Shown piece by piece: positions 39,146 through 48,695 of a stretch of 64,000 bases of DNA. Position 1 is the stretch's first letter, and each line of letters starts with the position of its first letter. This DNA is from Hyphomonadaceae bacterium (GTDB lineage: Bacteria > Pseudomonadota > Alphaproteobacteria > Caulobacterales > Hyphomonadaceae). The position numbers and the translations under genes are program-made. The notes beneath the pieces are model-generated. The model did no database searches. It was given only the letters and a program-made list of their open reading frames with translations, and was not told the origin of the DNA. Where the stretch lies: NCBI GenBank assembly GCA_024743315.1, contig JANSWU010000002.1:186001-250000 (forward strand), written 5' to 3'.

Positions 39146-40462
39146 ATGACGATTATGATTAACACGCCATTAACCCTGCCATCGGGCGTGGAATTGCCCA
39201 ATCGGCTGGTTAAGGCGGCGATGACGGAACGCCTGGCGAATCCAAAGAATGAAGTCACTGAGCGCCATTTGCGGCTGTACAAGGCCTGGGGCGATGGGGG
39301 GATTGGCTTGCAGATCACGGGCAATGTCCTCATCGATCGAAGAAATCTCGAAGCGCCTGGCAATGTCGTGATTGATGGCGCGCCGTCGAATGAACATGCT
39401 GTCATGCTCGGAAAATGGGCGGAGGCGTGCAAGGCGGGCGGCGGCAAAGTCGTGATGCAGCTCAGCCATGCCGGACGTCAGACCCAGAAAATGGTCAATC
39501 CGCAGCCGGACGCGCCAAGCGCCATCGCGGTTGATCTGCCAGGCGGGCAGTTCGGGACGCCGCGGGCGATGAGTGGTGATGATATTAAACGCCTGATCGA
39601 GAAATACGCGATCGCGACCAAAGCGGCGCGCGCGGCCGGGTTTGATGGCGTGCAGATCCATTCGGCGCACGGCTATTTGATGAGCCAATTCCTGTCACCG
39701 CTCACCAATCAACGGAACGATGAATGGGGCGGACCGCTGGAGAACCGCGCACGAGCCTTGCTCGAAGTAATCAAGGCCGCCAAGGCTGAAGCCGGGCCGG
39801 GCTTTGGGGTTTCGGTCAAACTCAACTCGGCCGATTTCCAAAAAGGCGGGTTCACGCAGGACGAGTCAACAAAAGTGATCGGCATGCTCAACCCGCTCGG
39901 GCTCGATTTTGTCGAGATTTCGGGTGGCAATTATGAGCAGCCGAAAATGATGGACATGGAAGGGTTGAAACCCGCAGACACATCCGGCGCACGGGCGAGC
40001 ACGGTCAAACGCGAAGCCTATTTCCTCGATTACGCCAAAGACGTGCAATTGGTGGCAGAGATGCCGCTCATGGTCACTGGCGGCTTCCGGACACGCGACG
40101 GCATGAACGCAGCTCTGGCAGGGGGTGAGGCGGACCTGATCGGGCTGGGGCGGCCGCTCTGCGTGGACGTTGATGCGCCGGCTCAATTGATAGCTGGCAC
40201 GCTCGACGAACTCCCGAAATGGGAAAAGACGCTGCGCATCGGCCCCGGCATTTTTGGCCCCAACTCGTCGATCGGGCTGTTCAAGGCGCTCAACGGATTT
40301 GGCATGCAGGGCTGGTATTATTCGCAACTACACCGCATCGCTGACGGGCTTGAGCCTGATCGCAAGCTTGGCGTGCTCAGCGCCTTTCTCAAAATGCAGG
40401 GGATCGACTCCAGGATGGCAAAGGCCTACCACGCCGACCTCAAACAGATGGAGACGGCATGA
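39146..40462 (+). CDS. NADH:flavin oxidoreductase, Old Yellow Enzyme family
   Basis: LPNRLVKAAMTE; QLSHAGRQ; GFDGVQIHSAHGYLMSQFLSPLTNQRNDEWGGPLENRARALLEV. Confidence 0.94.
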   Translation: MTIMINTPLTLPSGVELPNRLVKAAMTERLANPKNEVTERHLRLYKAWGDGGIGLQITGNVLIDRRNLEAPGNVVIDGAPSNEHAVMLGKWAEACKAGGGKVVMQLSHAGRQTQKMVNPQPDAPSAIAVDLPGGQFGTPRAMSGDDIKRLIEKYAIATKAARAAGFDGVQIHSAHGYLMSQFLSPLTNQRNDEWGGPLENRARALLEVIKAAKAEAGPGFGVSVKLNSADFQKGGFTQDESTKVIGMLNPLGLDFVEISGGNYEQPKMMDMEGLKPADTSGARASTVKREAYFLDYAKDVQLVAEMPLMVTGGFRTRDGMNAALAGGEADLIGLGRPLCVDVDAPAQLIAGTLDELPKWEKTLRIGPGIFGPNSSIGLFKALNGFGMQGWYYSQLHRIADGLEPDRKLGVLSAFLKMQGIDSRMAKAYHADLKQMETA

Positions 40463-41595
40463 GCCTTAGCATATCTTCGGTATTCGATAGCGGGAATATC
40501 ATCGTCAATGATGCCAGCGACCCAGGCAATGTGCGACTGGAAATTGCGAAAGATCATCAGTCCGACTTCTACCAATGGTTCCATTTTCGCGTGACGGGCG
40601 AAAAGGGGCAGGCACTTCGCCTGTTGATTGAGAACGCGGGCGGCGCGGCGTACCCGAAGGGCTGGGAGAATTACCAGGCCGTGGTGTCGCAAGACACAAT
40701 GGAATGGCGTCGCGTTCCGACAAGCTTTGATGGCCAGACCTTGATCATCGAAACTGAATTGACCGCAGACTCCATCTATGTCGCGTATTTCGCGCCGTAC
40801 TCTTCGGAGCGTCATCAAATGTTGGTGGCAGGGGCGTCCAATTATGAGCATGCGCGGGTCAGCGTGCTCGGTAAGACGCTTGATGGGCGCGATCTTGACC
40901 TCATCACAATTGGCGAGCCCGGGCCAGACAAGCGGACGATCTGGATCACAGCGCGACAGCATCCAGGGGAAACCATGGCGGAATGGTGGATGGAAGGCTT
41001 TCTGGAACGGATGCTCGATCCAATCTCCGCCATCTCGCGGGATCTCACAGCTCGAGCCGTGTTTTATGTTGTGCCGAATATGAATCCTGATGGCAGCGCG
41101 CGTGGGCATTTGCGCACCAATGCTGCGGGCGTGAACCTCAATCGCGAATGGCAAGCCCCATCCATGGAGAAGAGCCCTGAAGTCTTTCTCACGCTCGAAA
41201 AAATGAAAGAAACCGGCTGTGATCTCGCTCTGGATGTTCATGGCGACGAGGCGTTGCCATATAATTTTATCGCGGGCACGGAAGGCATTCCAAGCTGGAA
41301 CGATCGCCTTGGAAACTTACTCGAGACCTTCAAGTCGACCTATGTGAAATCTTCAAATGGGGCATTCCAAACCCAGTTTGGGTATCCCAAGAATGCGCCG
41401 GGTAAGGCTAATCTGACGATTTGCAGCAATGCGCTGGCCGAACGGTTTGATTGTCTCGCGATGACATTGGAGATGCCGTTCAAGGATGATGCGAACCATC
41501 CCGATCCGGCTTTTGGCTGGTCTCCGGCGCGCGCCAAACAGCTTGGGGCGAGCGCGCTCAGCCCGCTTCTGGCCGTGATGTCGGCATTGCGTTGA
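40459..41595 (+). CDS. M14-family cytosolic carboxypeptidase-like (CCP/Nna1-type) zinc carboxypeptidase
   Basis: DFYQWFHFRVTG N-domain; ARQHPGETMAEWWMEGFLE; NMNPDGSARGHLRTNAAGVNLNREW; LDVHGDEALPYNF. Confidence 0.9.
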   Translation: MSLSISSVFDSGNIIVNDASDPGNVRLEIAKDHQSDFYQWFHFRVTGEKGQALRLLIENAGGAAYPKGWENYQAVVSQDTMEWRRVPTSFDGQTLIIETELTADSIYVAYFAPYSSERHQMLVAGASNYEHARVSVLGKTLDGRDLDLITIGEPGPDKRTIWITARQHPGETMAEWWMEGFLERMLDPISAISRDLTARAVFYVVPNMNPDGSARGHLRTNAAGVNLNREWQAPSMEKSPEVFLTLEKMKETGCDLALDVHGDEALPYNFIAGTEGIPSWNDRLGNLLETFKSTYVKSSNGAFQTQFGYPKNAPGKANLTICSNALAERFDCLAMTLEMPFKDDANHPDPAFGWSPARAKQLGASALSPLLAVMSALR

Positions 41596-42583
41596 TCTCG
41601 GCCATAGCCGTTTCGATCAGGCGATAGGAATTGATGCGCGTTTCGATGTGATCGGTAATTGAGAGCAAGAAGAACTCGCACGCATGCGTCTCCCGCGCGA
41701 TAGCCGACAAATGCTGCGCCACGGATAGGCCACTGCCTATAATCCCGCGTTGTGGCGGATCGAGCGGCGCCTTAGCAAGATAGGCTTCAGCTTCGCTGGT
41801 GCTCAAATAGGGCTGAAACTGTCCCGCGCCGCGACTGAGCGCCCAGGCCTTGATTGGAGCGCTCAGGCGCTCTGCTTCTGCCTCAGTTTCGGCCGCCAGG
41901 ACAACCAACCCGATCGCAGCATGGGGTTTGGCGCAAAACGGCGATGGTTCGAATGCCTGATGATAAGCGTCGAGAGCATCCTTGGCCCCGCCCGGATTGA
42001 GAAAATCCGCGAAGGCCAGCTTCAGCCCCATCTGCCCCGCAAAGGCTGCGGAGGCGGGCGATGAGCACAGCATCCAGAGGTCCGGCCCTGGGCCTTTGGG
42101 ATTGGCCGCGATCCCACGCGCGCGATGGTCGTCCGGCAAATGGGCCGCACCGCTGGCATCTAGCAACCAGTCCATCAACATGCGCAACATGGTCGGAAAA
42201 TTCTGCCCGCCAGGCCCCAATAAAGCAGCAGATGTTCGCGGATCGGCGCCGGTGGCGCGCCCGAGCCCAATCTCGATCCGGCCAGGATAAAGCTGCGACA
42301 GGGTTTGCCCCCATTCCGCAACTTTCAAAGGCGAGTAATTTGGCAACATGATGCCGCCAGAGCCCAAAATGATCCGCGACGTCCGGGCCGCGAGGTCGGC
42401 CATCAAGATCTCTGGCGTAGTTCCGGCAAAGCTCGTCGCATTGTGATGCTCTTGTACCCAATAAGATCGATAACGCATTCCGTCCGCTGCGCTCGCCAGA
42501 GCGCGCGTTTCATTCAGGGCGTCTGCCGCGGTGCGGTCTTTGAAAATAGGCGATGGGTCGAGTACTGATAGAGTGGGTGTCAT
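41558..42583 (-). CDS. LLM class flavin-dependent oxidoreductase (luciferase-like)
   Basis: RYWVQEHHNATSFAGTTPEILMADLAARTSRIILGSGGIMLPNYSPLKVAEWGQTLSQLYPGRIEIGLGRATG. Confidence 0.93.
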   Translation of the reverse strand: MTPTLSVLDPSPIFKDRTAADALNETRALASAADGMRYRSYWVQEHHNATSFAGTTPEILMADLAARTSRIILGSGGIMLPNYSPLKVAEWGQTLSQLYPGRIEIGLGRATGADPRTSAALLGPGGQNFPTMLRMLMDWLLDASGAAHLPDDHRARGIAANPKGPGPDLWMLCSSPASAAFAGQMGLKLAFADFLNPGGAKDALDAYHQAFEPSPFCAKPHAAIGLVVLAAETEAEAERLSAPIKAWALSRGAGQFQPYLSTSEAEAYLAKAPLDPPQRGIIGSGLSVAQHLSAIARETHACEFFLLSITDHIETRINSYRLIETAMAEINAMPTSRPEAG

Positions 42584-42632
42584 CCCGCGCCTTGTGCTGT
42601 ATGCAAAGGCGAAACACAAGTTGGAGGACAAT

Positions 42633-45338
42633 ATGCGGGTTGGGATCTTCGCACTATTAAGCGTTTTGCTCGCAGCTTGTAATGGCGCGAACGCGCCGAT
42701 TCAATCTATCGATGATGGGCTGGAGGATTTAATCGCTCAGGCACCGCCTGGGCCACTCGATCCGTCTCCATACCCGCTCCATTATGATCTCGATCTGACG
42801 CTTGATCCGCGCGAAACGCGATTTGGCGGGACGGTCACAATCACCCTGGATGTCAAAGCGCGATCGAGTGGACTCTATTTACATGGCCGTGATCTTGTCG
42901 TCACAGAGGTTCGCTCGCGGGTCGGGGAAGGGCAACCTCTGACGGGCGTCTGGCAACCGGTCCTGGAGTCCGGCGTGGCCTGGCTTGATTATGGTCAAAC
43001 CGTCGACCCGGGCGAAGTCGTGGTCGAGATCGACTATAATGCACCTTTCGATGTCAATCTTTCAGGCCTGTTCAAAGTGACTGAGCAGGGCGACGCTTAT
43101 GCGCTCGCCAAGTCTGAGAGCATTCAGGCCCGCCGCTTCATGCCGGGTTTTGACCAACCGGCTTTCAAAGCCCCGTTTGATATCAGGCTGACCATTCCTG
43201 AGACCGATTCCGCGATTAGCAACGCGCCTGAGACGGCGGTGGAGACGCTAGAAGGCGGGCTCAAGCGGGTCACATTCGAGACAACTCGGCCGCTACCGAC
43301 TTATCTTTTGTCTCTCGCTGTTGGCAGTTTTGATGTGGTCGAGGCCGAGGCGCTGCCGCCAAATGAGGTGCGCGCTGAGCCGATCCCGCTGCGTGGATTT
43401 GCACGCCGAGGCAAAGGCGGCGAACTGGACTTGGCCCTGGAGACCGCGCCGGAACTGGTGCGCATTTTTGAAGAAGCCTTGCAGCAGCCCTATCCGTACA
43501 AAAAACTCGACATCGTCGCTGCGCCGCAATGGCCATCGGGGGCGACCGAATTGGCTGCTGCGATCACCTATCGAGAGAGCCGAATTCTGGCGAGCCCGGA
43601 TATCGGCCCGGCGGCGCGTCGAAGCCTGCTCGCGATCCATGCGCATGAAGTTGCGCATATGTGGTTCGGCAATCTCGTGACGCCACCCTGGTGGGATGAT
43701 CTTTGGCTGAAGGAGGCCTTTGCGAGCTGGGGCGAAGGCGCCAGCCTGTCGGTCATGTATCCGGGTGAAGGCTATGAGCTCGATGCGATTGTCGATGGCA
43801 TTCGCGCCATGGGGCTCGACAGCCTGTCGAGCGCGCGCGCCGTGCGGGAACCGATTGCGCTAAACGAAAATGTTCGTAACGCTTACGACTCAATCACCTA
43901 TAATAAAGGCCTCGCGGTGATCGGCATGGTCGATGCCTATTTCGGGGCAGACATCTTCCGACCGGCGCTCGGGCGCTATGTCGAAGCTTATGAGGATGGC
44001 GTCGCGGACAGTCCGGAATTCTTTGACATTATTGGCCGTGAGACCAATGAGCCGGATCTTACGCGAGCCTTTCGGAGCTTTGTCGAACAGAAAGGATTGC
44101 CCTTGCTGACCATCGAGCAAGTCGCGCCTTATGATTATATCGTCAAGCAGTCGCGCTATGCGCCGTTAGGCAGCAAAATCGATCCGAACCGGGCTTGGAT
44201 TATCCCATTCTGTTGGGCGCATGGCTTGGGCGAGGCCCGTGAGCGTGGGTGTTCTTTGCTCACCGAAGACTTGCAAATGGTCACGCTTGAGCCGTTTGAT
44301 GGTGAAGTGATGACGCCTGGCTGGTTCATCCCGAACGCCGGAGGAACGGGTTACTATCGCTTCTCGCTGCCCTATGAAAGCTGGCAGGATCTTGGCCGCG
44401 GGTTTGGCGAGCTTTCGGACGCCGAACAGTTGGTGACCCTAGACAGTGTCGGCGCAGAGTTTGCGGCAGGTCGGATTGATGTCGACACAGTCTGGCGGTT
44501 CATTGATGAGGCCGTACGAGACGAAGAGCGCCGGGTCGTGCAAGCCGCGATCCGTGAGGCGGGTCGATTTGAACGTTTTGTCACGCAGGATGAACAGGCT
44601 CTTGCCGGCTATCGCGCCGCTGTACTGGACGTGTTCCGGGATCGATATGAAACTCTGAATGGCGGTAAGTCCAATGATCCGGAGCAAGCCATTCTGAAAT
44701 CCAGCCTGGAACGTTTCCTGATTGGGACCGGCGAGGATACGGCTTTGCGCGAGAACCTCGCCAAAGCGGCCGCGAGCTTTATTGGTATGGAAGGCGCAGT
44801 TTCGGAGCGCACATTGAACACGGACGAGTACCTCGCCGCGATGGCAGTCGGTATGCAAGTTTATGGTGCGCCCTTCCTTGATCAATTGCTCGCCGCGCGC
44901 ACACAAATCGATGATCCGGTATTTGAGCAAGCAGTGGCCTATGCGATCGGCCAGAACCGCGATCCCGCCTTGTCAGAGCGGGTGCTGCAGCTAGCGCTGT
45001 CAGGCGAATTGGGCAGCCGCGAATCGCGCACGATTGCGCAAGGCCAGATGAATCAGGACGAAACGCGGGCGCAAACCTGGGCCTGGCTGAAAGCGAATTT
45101 CCCGACTTATCTGGAAGTTATTCCGCGGCAGCGAAAACGTTCCAGCCCGGCGCTAGCCGCATCTCTATGTTCGGACACTGAACGTGATGAATTGATCGCT
45201 CTGTTCGAAACACATGGCGCGCTGGCGGAAGGACATGAACGCTCGCTGAGACAAACCGTAGAACGGATTGAACTCTGCGCTGCATTGGACGCCGCAAACG
45301 GAGAAGAAGTCAGAACCTTCTTTGCCAGCGGCGGCTAA
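42633..45338 (+). CDS. M1-family metallopeptidase (aminopeptidase N-like) lipoprotein
   Basis: Lipobox LLAAC; HEVAHMWFGNLVTPPWWDDLWLKEAFASW (HExxH-x18-E). Confidence 0.92.
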   Translation: MRVGIFALLSVLLAACNGANAPIQSIDDGLEDLIAQAPPGPLDPSPYPLHYDLDLTLDPRETRFGGTVTITLDVKARSSGLYLHGRDLVVTEVRSRVGEGQPLTGVWQPVLESGVAWLDYGQTVDPGEVVVEIDYNAPFDVNLSGLFKVTEQGDAYALAKSESIQARRFMPGFDQPAFKAPFDIRLTIPETDSAISNAPETAVETLEGGLKRVTFETTRPLPTYLLSLAVGSFDVVEAEALPPNEVRAEPIPLRGFARRGKGGELDLALETAPELVRIFEEALQQPYPYKKLDIVAAPQWPSGATELAAAITYRESRILASPDIGPAARRSLLAIHAHEVAHMWFGNLVTPPWWDDLWLKEAFASWGEGASLSVMYPGEGYELDAIVDGIRAMGLDSLSSARAVREPIALNENVRNAYDSITYNKGLAVIGMVDAYFGADIFRPALGRYVEAYEDGVADSPEFFDIIGRETNEPDLTRAFRSFVEQKGLPLLTIEQVAPYDYIVKQSRYAPLGSKIDPNRAWIIPFCWAHGLGEARERGCSLLTEDLQMVTLEPFDGEVMTPGWFIPNAGGTGYYRFSLPYESWQDLGRGFGELSDAEQLVTLDSVGAEFAAGRIDVDTVWRFIDEAVRDEERRVVQAAIREAGRFERFVTQDEQALAGYRAAVLDVFRDRYETLNGGKSNDPEQAILKSSLERFLIGTGEDTALRENLAKAAASFIGMEGAVSERTLNTDEYLAAMAVGMQVYGAPFLDQLLAARTQIDDPVFEQAVAYAIGQNRDPALSERVLQLALSGELGSRESRTIAQGQMNQDETRAQTWAWLKANFPTYLEVIPRQRKRSSPALAASLCSDTERDELIALFETHGALAEGHERSLRQTVERIELCAALDAANGEEVRTFFASGG

Positions 45339-47887
45339 TTCGGCGCTGGCTCAGTATCCTCGTCGCCCTCATCTTCGTCGCGGTCGCGATTTCCGAACAG
45401 GGCGCCGAGCGCTCGGCTACGCAATTCGTCTTCAAGATTTTGTGCCGGGTCTTCTTCCGTTTCGGTACCGGGTGCGTTGCCGACAATTTCGCCAAGAATA
45501 TTTCCCGCATCGCCGCCAATCCGGCTGGTAATCTCGCTGGCCGCGCGGTTGCGGAGGCGCGAGGTCAATTCTGTCTGCACCGCCGATGAGTCGAGCCCGA
45601 ACCGGACATTCGACCAGCTGCCATAGATCCGCACCGGAATTGGAATATCGCCAACGCCGATGGTCGAGCCAGCGCCGGCCGCCTGCACATCAACCCGCGG
45701 TGTCAGGCGAATGTCGAGTGTGCGGGCACCAAGGTTGATTTGACCGGACCCGATAACACCAATCACTGGATTGTCGATATTCAGTTCGGTCAGGGTCGCG
45801 ACGCCATTCTGAATGTCGAGATTGCCGAGGAATTTGGAGAAATCCGTGCTCGCATTCGGTGAAAAGGCTTCCTGGAAACTGGCGATGGTCAACCCGCCAC
45901 CACTCATCAGGCCTTGCAAGTCTGAGGCGTTCTGGACCAGTTTAGTCAGGTTCATGCCGCGCAGGGCGCCATCGTTGAGATCGCTTTCGAACTTGCCGTC
46001 CAGCCCATTGATCAAGGCTTTGAGACTATTGCCTTCAGAGCTTAGATTGAGATGGACATCGCCAAGGCCGTTGAGGTTTTTGAAGCCGGTCAAAGCGGTC
46101 AGCATTTCCTGCGCTGCAATGCCATTGGCCAAAGCTTCGATTTGCAGGCGCGGGGTCGACCGCGAGGCATCGAGCACCAGGTCTCCTGACCAGCCCCCCT
46201 GGAACACGCGGAAGCCGGGCCTGTCATCATCCTGTCGGAAAATCGCGGACAGGCGCCCCTCATCGAGGCGCGTGTTGAGAAGCGCATCCTGCAAGGTGAT
46301 TTGATCAATGATCACCTCATTCGCGGCGACTGTGACCGTCGCATTCATGGCTTTCAGCGCGGCCAGATCAAGCGGTGTATCATCCCAATCTTCATTCAGG
46401 CTGGGCTCGTCATCAGCCTGCTGTGCGCCGCTGCCGAGGAAGGGCGTCAGATCGAGCCGAGGCATTTGCAAGTCAGCACTGATGCGAGGCGTCGCGCCGC
46501 GCAAATCAGCGCCGACTTTGCCCTTCGCCGTCGTATCATCAAGGGTGAGGGTCGCGCCGCTTAAGGTCGGCGCCATAAGCTGTCCCGAGACGCGTCCTGA
46601 AATATCGAGCCTGTTCAGCGTGCCGCCTGGCGGAATGTCCGTCCCAAGCGCACTCAACACCGCGCGCGGATCGTTGCTGGAGATTTGCAACGCCCCGTCG
46701 AGGGGCTGGTCACCGGCCAGGCTGAGCCCGCCCGTGTAGTCGGTGATCAGAGACTCCCCGCGCTGCTTCAGTGCGATGCCGGTCAGCGAAGGCGCGGTTA
46801 ACGGACCACTCAAAGTGGCTTGCAAATCGACATTCCCGAGCAGGGTCAGGATTGGAATCAAGTCATGACCTGGCTTAAGAAGGCGTTGGGCGTCGGCAGC
46901 GTTCAGATCAACCGTACCATTCAAGACCGGTGTATCGCCGAGCTGGACGCCGCCGACAAAATCGACATCCAAGCCAGTCGCCGCGAGGGTGAGAAACTCA
47001 AAATCCAAGGCTGCGTCGGTGACGACGCCTTTCACTTTGCCGCGTGCCCGAACGGACTCGAGGGCACTGGCCACGATGGGCAGATCCTGATCACCGATCA
47101 GGGTTAGCACTTCGCCAATCGTGTTCGAAGAAAGCTCGAACGCCCCATCGAGGGTCGGGGTCTCTGCCAGGGTCAGAGCGCCCTCATAAGAATAGTCACC
47201 ATAAATCGTCCCGAGGCTGGCCGCGAGCGAGACAGGGGTCTCGGCTAGCAATTCGGCAATGGTTTCGAGCCGGATATTGTAATTAAAGGCCTGGCCGTTG
47301 ATCAGGCCTTCGCCATCCGATGAGAACGGCTCATCCAATGCGGTCAGCCGCGCCGTCGCGTTAAATTCGGTCAGCGCGTAATTGGCGTCCGTGGTCCAGT
47401 CGCGATAATAAACCGCCGTATTCGACAGCGCAGCGCGTTCGATTCCGGTTTCAAAACCGCTACCGCCTTGTTCGCCGGGCGTCTCGCCAGGGTCGCTGCC
47501 GTCACCAAATTCCCAATTGGCGGTGCCATCGGCGAGCCGCTCTAGCCGGACGGTTGCATCCTCAAGCGTGATTTGTGCGATTTCGACTCGGCTGGCGAAG
47601 AGCGGCATCAGCTTGACGCTCGCACGCAGGCTCCCGGCTTCGATCATGAGCGGGTCCGTAAAGCCTTCAGGGTTGGCCACTTCAACATTGTCGACGCGGG
47701 CGGCGATGATTGGGAAAATGGATAAACTGGCCTCGCCCTTCATCACCACATCCCGGCCAAGCGCCTTGGTCGCGGCAGATTCAATTTGGGCCTTGTAGAC
47801 CGAAGATGGAATCAGAAACGGCACCACCGCGACAATCGCCACGAGAACCGCAATCACGGCGCCAAGAATGATCAAAAGACGTTTCAT
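45335..47887 (-). CDS. AsmA family protein
   Basis: N-terminal TM; IPSSVYKAQIESAATKALGRDVVMKGEASLSIFPIIAARVDNVEVANPEGF; AsmA C-terminal domain. Confidence 0.92.
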   Translation of the reverse strand: MKRLLIILGAVIAVLVAIVAVVPFLIPSSVYKAQIESAATKALGRDVVMKGEASLSIFPIIAARVDNVEVANPEGFTDPLMIEAGSLRASVKLMPLFASRVEIAQITLEDATVRLERLADGTANWEFGDGSDPGETPGEQGGSGFETGIERAALSNTAVYYRDWTTDANYALTEFNATARLTALDEPFSSDGEGLINGQAFNYNIRLETIAELLAETPVSLAASLGTIYGDYSYEGALTLAETPTLDGAFELSSNTIGEVLTLIGDQDLPIVASALESVRARGKVKGVVTDAALDFEFLTLAATGLDVDFVGGVQLGDTPVLNGTVDLNAADAQRLLKPGHDLIPILTLLGNVDLQATLSGPLTAPSLTGIALKQRGESLITDYTGGLSLAGDQPLDGALQISSNDPRAVLSALGTDIPPGGTLNRLDISGRVSGQLMAPTLSGATLTLDDTTAKGKVGADLRGATPRISADLQMPRLDLTPFLGSGAQQADDEPSLNEDWDDTPLDLAALKAMNATVTVAANEVIIDQITLQDALLNTRLDEGRLSAIFRQDDDRPGFRVFQGGWSGDLVLDASRSTPRLQIEALANGIAAQEMLTALTGFKNLNGLGDVHLNLSSEGNSLKALINGLDGKFESDLNDGALRGMNLTKLVQNASDLQGLMSGGGLTIASFQEAFSPNASTDFSKFLGNLDIQNGVATLTELNIDNPVIGVIGSGQINLGARTLDIRLTPRVDVQAAGAGSTIGVGDIPIPVRIYGSWSNVRFGLDSSAVQTELTSRLRNRAASEITSRIGGDAGNILGEIVGNAPGTETEEDPAQNLEDELRSRALGALFGNRDRDEDEGDEDTEPAPN

Positions 47888-48025
47888 GGGAGGAGGGTGA
47901 CCTATTTAAGCTGTATCAGCGGTGAATAGCTGCATCTGATGTCAAAGTCATGGCAATTGCCGCTTGACCCCAAAAAAGCGCACGTATAGATCACCCTTTC
48001 ACCGCTTCGGCGGCGAAGCCCATGC

Positions 48026-48102
48026 GCGGGTGTAGCTCAGTTGGTTAGAGTACCGGCCTGTCACGCCGGGGGTCGCGGGTTCGAGTCCCGTCACTCGCGC
48101 CA
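48026..48102 (+). tRNA. tRNA-Asp (anticodon GTC), CCA encoded
   Basis: GCGGGTG/CACTCGC acceptor, CCGGCctGTCacGCCGG anticodon arm, GCGGGttcgagtCCCGT T-arm, G73-CCA. Confidence 0.96.
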
Positions 48103-48127
48103 CTTACATTGGTAAGTGACTGTTTTT
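48101..48127 (+). terminator. Intrinsic terminator of tRNA-Asp, stem beginning within the CCA end
   Basis: CACTTAC-attg-GTAAGTG then actgttttt. Confidence 0.75.
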
Positions 48128-48149
48128 CCTAAAAATTATTAAGCGCCGC

Positions 48150-48626
48150 TCATGCGCCAGCATGGCTTGCGGCGGCCTCGACTGCTGCAATGTCGATTTT
48201 GCGCATTTGCATCATCGCCGCTTGCGCCCGTTTGCCAGCGGCCTTGTCGTCCTGATTGATCAAGCCCGGCAAGATTTCCGGAACGATCTGCCACGACACG
48301 CCGTAGCGATCGACCAGCCAGCCACACATGCTTTCCTCGCCGCCATTGGCGATCAAAGCGTTCCACAGGTAATCGGTTTCGGCCTGGTCTTTGGTTAGCA
48401 CGCTGATCGAGGCGGCCGGCGTCAGCTTGAAATGAGGCCCGGCGGTCAAAATCATCATCGGGGCGCCTGCGAGCGTGAATTCGACGACCATTGGGTCGGC
48501 CTCATTGTGATGGTCGAGCACCATGTCGATCGTGCTGTTTGGCAGCAGCGAGACATAAAACTCTGCGGCTTCGCGACCCCCCTTTTCGAACCAGAGACAG
48601 GTTCTGACTTTCGATTTGAATTCCAT
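48150..48626 (-). CDS. VOC/PhnB-like family protein
   Basis: TCLWFEKGGREAAEFYVSLLPNS...MVVEFTLAGAPMMILTAGPHFKLTPAASI...YGVSWQIVPEIL. Confidence 0.9.
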   Translation of the reverse strand: MEFKSKVRTCLWFEKGGREAAEFYVSLLPNSTIDMVLDHHNEADPMVVEFTLAGAPMMILTAGPHFKLTPAASISVLTKDQAETDYLWNALIANGGEESMCGWLVDRYGVSWQIVPEILPGLINQDDKAAGKRAQAAMMQMRKIDIAAVEAAASHAGA

Positions 48627-48695
48627 GTTCCCTCACCTCCGACATTCGCCGTTTCGAGGTGAGGGTAACAGAGGCGCTGAGGCGTACCAACCGCT

